Below, in pieces: positions 6,587-7,822 of a stretch of DNA of 7,822 nt (position 1 is its first letter; each line of letters starts with the position of its first letter). This DNA is from Clostridiales bacterium (GTDB lineage Bacteria > Bacillota > Clostridia > WRLR01): contig JAISFK010000498.1 in the NCBI GenBank assembly GCA_031263625.1, positions 1-7,822 on the forward strand, given 5' to 3'. A program made the position numbers and the translations under genes. The notes below the pieces were generated by a model. It was not told where the DNA came from, did not search any database, and was given only the letters and a program-made list of their open reading frames with translations.

Positions 6587-7645
6587 TCAGTCGCGCAGCT
6601 TGGGATCCAGCGCGTCGCGCAGCCCGTCGCCAATCAGGTTGAAGCAGAGCATCGCGAGCCCTATGAACAGGCAGGGGACGGCGAACTGGTAAGGGTAGTA
6701 GCGAAATTGCTCCGCCGCCGCCTTGATCAGCTGCCCCCAGCTGGGGTTAGGCGGCGCGACACCCAGGCCGATGTAGCTCAAAAACGCCTCGTAGAATATG
6801 ACGCCGGGGATGGACATGGTGATGCCGACCACGCGTATGCCCATGGTGTTGGGGATCAGGTGCCTGAAGATAATCCAGGCCGGCGATCCCCCCAGCGCCT
6901 CCCCTGCAGTGACGAAGTCCTGATTCTTCAGCTGCAGCACGAGGCCGCGCGTCGCCCGCGCGGAACCCATCCAGCCGGTGATTGAGATCGCGATGACCAT
7001 GGTCGCGATATTCCCGCTGCCGAGCACGAGCATGAGCAGGATCATGTAGATCAGGCTCGGGATGCCCATCAGAACGTCGATGGCGCGCATTATTGCCATA
7101 TCCGCCCTGCCGCCGACATAGCCGGAAACGCCGCCGACAATCAGCCCGATGACCTCGGGGAACACCGTGCCCAGTATGGCGATCAGCAGCGACACGCGCC
7201 CCCCGACCCACACGCGGGCCCAAAGATCGCGCCCAAGCGTGTCTGTGCCGAACCAGTGGACGCCGTCCGGCGGCTGGTTTATCACGTCGTAATCGTTGGA
7301 GTAGTAGTCGAACCTCACCATCATTGGTCCGAACAGGACAAAGAAGATCATTGCGCCCATGAGAATCAGGCTCGCGACCGCGACCTTGTTTTTGCCGAAC
7401 GCCCTTCGGACGTCGCCCAGGTATGAAGCTCGCCCACGCAACGGGGCGCCTGCCGCGAAACGCTCGCCATGAGCGGGCTCGAAGTCGTCTGGCATGTATT
7501 CGTTTTTCGCGTCTTTGTCCATGCTGCCCATCGGCCTGTGTCTGCCTGCCATCCCTTTACCATATTCCATATATGCTTGCCCGCTATGCGCAATATGCCT
7601 GCTCGTCTTGCCTGCCATGCCCGCCTGCCTCGCCCGCCTGCCCAT
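6587..7645 (-). CDS. oppC: Oligopeptide/dipeptide ABC transporter permease, OppC/DppC type (start uncertain)
   Basis: An integral membrane subunit of the peptide importer. The longest form has 352 residues. A cytoplasmic lead-in 'DDFEPAHGERF' (53-63) precedes the first hydrophobic segment (about 88-110). Next is the hallmark 'HWFGTDTLGRDLWARVWVGGRVSLLIA' region (130-156), split between loop and helix. Further helices lie at about 153-175, 183-208 and 212-228. The EAA loop that docks on the ATPases is 'EALGGSPAWIIFRHLIPN' (249-266), followed by helices at about 268-292 and 322-345. The protein ends in the usual 'LRDALDPKLRD'. The coordinates given are the outer bound. The first ~40 residues are low-complexity, the ATG at 7645 has no Shine-Dalgarno, and it lies inside a 13-nt repeat, so initiation at 7552, 7531 or 7522 is at least as likely and would give the family's normal length. 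None of these has a convincing ribosome site. It follows the oppB-type stop by 9 nt in the longest form. Confidence 0.9.
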   Translation of the reverse strand: MGRRARQAGMAGKTSRHIAHSGQAYMEYGKGMAGRHRPMGSMDKDAKNEYMPDDFEPAHGERFAAGAPLRGRASYLGDVRRAFGKNKVAVASLILMGAMIFFVLFGPMMVRFDYYSNDYDVINQPPDGVHWFGTDTLGRDLWARVWVGGRVSLLIAILGTVFPEVIGLIVGGVSGYVGGRADMAIMRAIDVLMGIPSLIYMILLMLVLGSGNIATMVIAISITGWMGSARATRGLVLQLKNQDFVTAGEALGGSPAWIIFRHLIPNTMGIRVVGITMSIPGVIFYEAFLSYIGLGVAPPNPSWGQLIKAAAEQFRYYPYQFAVPCLFIGLAMLCFNLIGDGLRDALDPKLRD

Positions 7646-7648
7646 TTG
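7597..7648. repeat. Imperfect 13-nt tandem repeat at the oppB-oppC junction
   Basis: The core GCCTGC recurs at exactly 13-nt intervals on the plus strand, starting at 7597, 7610, 7623 and 7636. The middle two units are the most alike (11 of 13 positions); the outer two keep mainly the core. A further GCCTGCC lies at 7544, out of register. The period is not a multiple of three, unlike the other repeats in the cluster, which argues that this segment is not under coding constraint. Confidence 0.75.
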
Positions 7649-7654
7649 CGCCCA

Positions 7655-7822
7655 TCAGCTGAAACGGATCCGGGGATCGGCAAAGCCATACGCGATGTCA
7701 ACCAGAAAATTCATGAGCACGAGAAAACTCCCAAAAAAGATAGTGAGCCCCATGATCAGCGTGTAGTCCAGGTTGCTGGTCGAATCGACAAAGTATTTGC
7801 CCATGCCCGGTATGCGGAAGAT
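7655..7822 (-). CDS. oppB: Oligopeptide/dipeptide ABC transporter permease, OppB/DppB type, C-terminal 55 residues (cut by window edge)
   Basis: The reverse frame is open from base 7822 to a TGA at 7655-7657. It has no start inside the window because the gene continues beyond the right edge. The 55 visible residues begin IFRIPGMGKYFVDST and end DIAYGFADPRIRFS, the characteristic C-terminus of OppB/DppB permeases: a short periplasmic loop after 'IPGMGKYFVDS', a last membrane helix (about residues 22-46, 'LIMGLTIFFGSFLVLMNFLVDI'-like) and the conserved 'YxxxDPRIR' end. It pairs with the OppC-type protein to form the membrane channel, and its position fits the usual B-C-D-F order. The call rests on this conserved tail only, but the tail is distinctive. 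Confidence 0.92.
   Translation of the reverse strand: MFRIPGMGKYFVDSTSNLDYTLIMGLTIFFGSFLVLMNFLVDIAYGFADPRIRFS

Noticed and set aside
6567..6587. OppD start at the ATG overlapping the oppC stop (TGATG)
   Set aside because: Coupling through TGATG is possible, but no Shine-Dalgarno precedes it, whereas AAGGAAGG stands just ahead of the ATG at 6566. Kept only as an alternative.
1..7822. Mobile element, CRISPR array, tRNA/rRNA or riboswitch
   Set aside because: No transposase or integrase, no regularly spaced identical repeats of CRISPR length, and no recognisable RNA-gene sequence on either strand. Gaps between genes are too short to hold them except 256-356, which holds the hairpins.

Overview
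The window is GC-rich bacterial DNA holding most of one minus-strand gene cluster. Strong purine-rich Shine-Dalgarno sequences (AAAGGGGG, AAGGAAGG, AAAAGGGG), the family types and the tight gene packing are compatible with a GC-rich member of the Bacillota such as a Paenibacillus-like or clostridial lineage. That placement is an inference and no marker gene is present to confirm it.

Layout, left to right: (1) the 3' end of an AraC-family regulator on the + strand (1-255); (2) a convergent intergenic region with a strong hairpin (273-316), which pairs best in the minus-strand RNA and is probably the terminator of the cluster; (3) on the minus strand, read right to left: the end of an OppB/DppB-type permease (7655-7822, cut by the window edge), an OppC/DppC-type permease, OppD- and OppF-type ATPases, a TldD-type zinc peptidase, its TldE/PmbA-type partner, and a MalY/PatB-type PLP-dependent aminotransferase/C-S lyase. 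Coding gaps are about 10 to 50 nt, and oppD and oppF overlap by 11 nt. No terminator is seen before 316, so these seven genes probably form one operon. Its promoter, and any substrate-binding protein (OppA), lie beyond the right edge.

The simplest reading is a peptide-use module: the Opp transporter imports a peptide, the TldD/TldE pair trims it in the cytoplasm, and the PLP enzyme acts on a released amino acid, possibly by beta-elimination from a sulfur-substituted cysteine. Every individual family is known. What is less ordinary is the combination, and a set of small tandem repeats in the cluster. Four of these (periods 6, 9, 6 and 15 nt) are in frame inside genes. One with a 13-nt period sits at the oppB-oppC junction and makes the oppC start uncertain. 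I found no clearly new class of system, no RNA gene, no mobile element and no CRISPR array.
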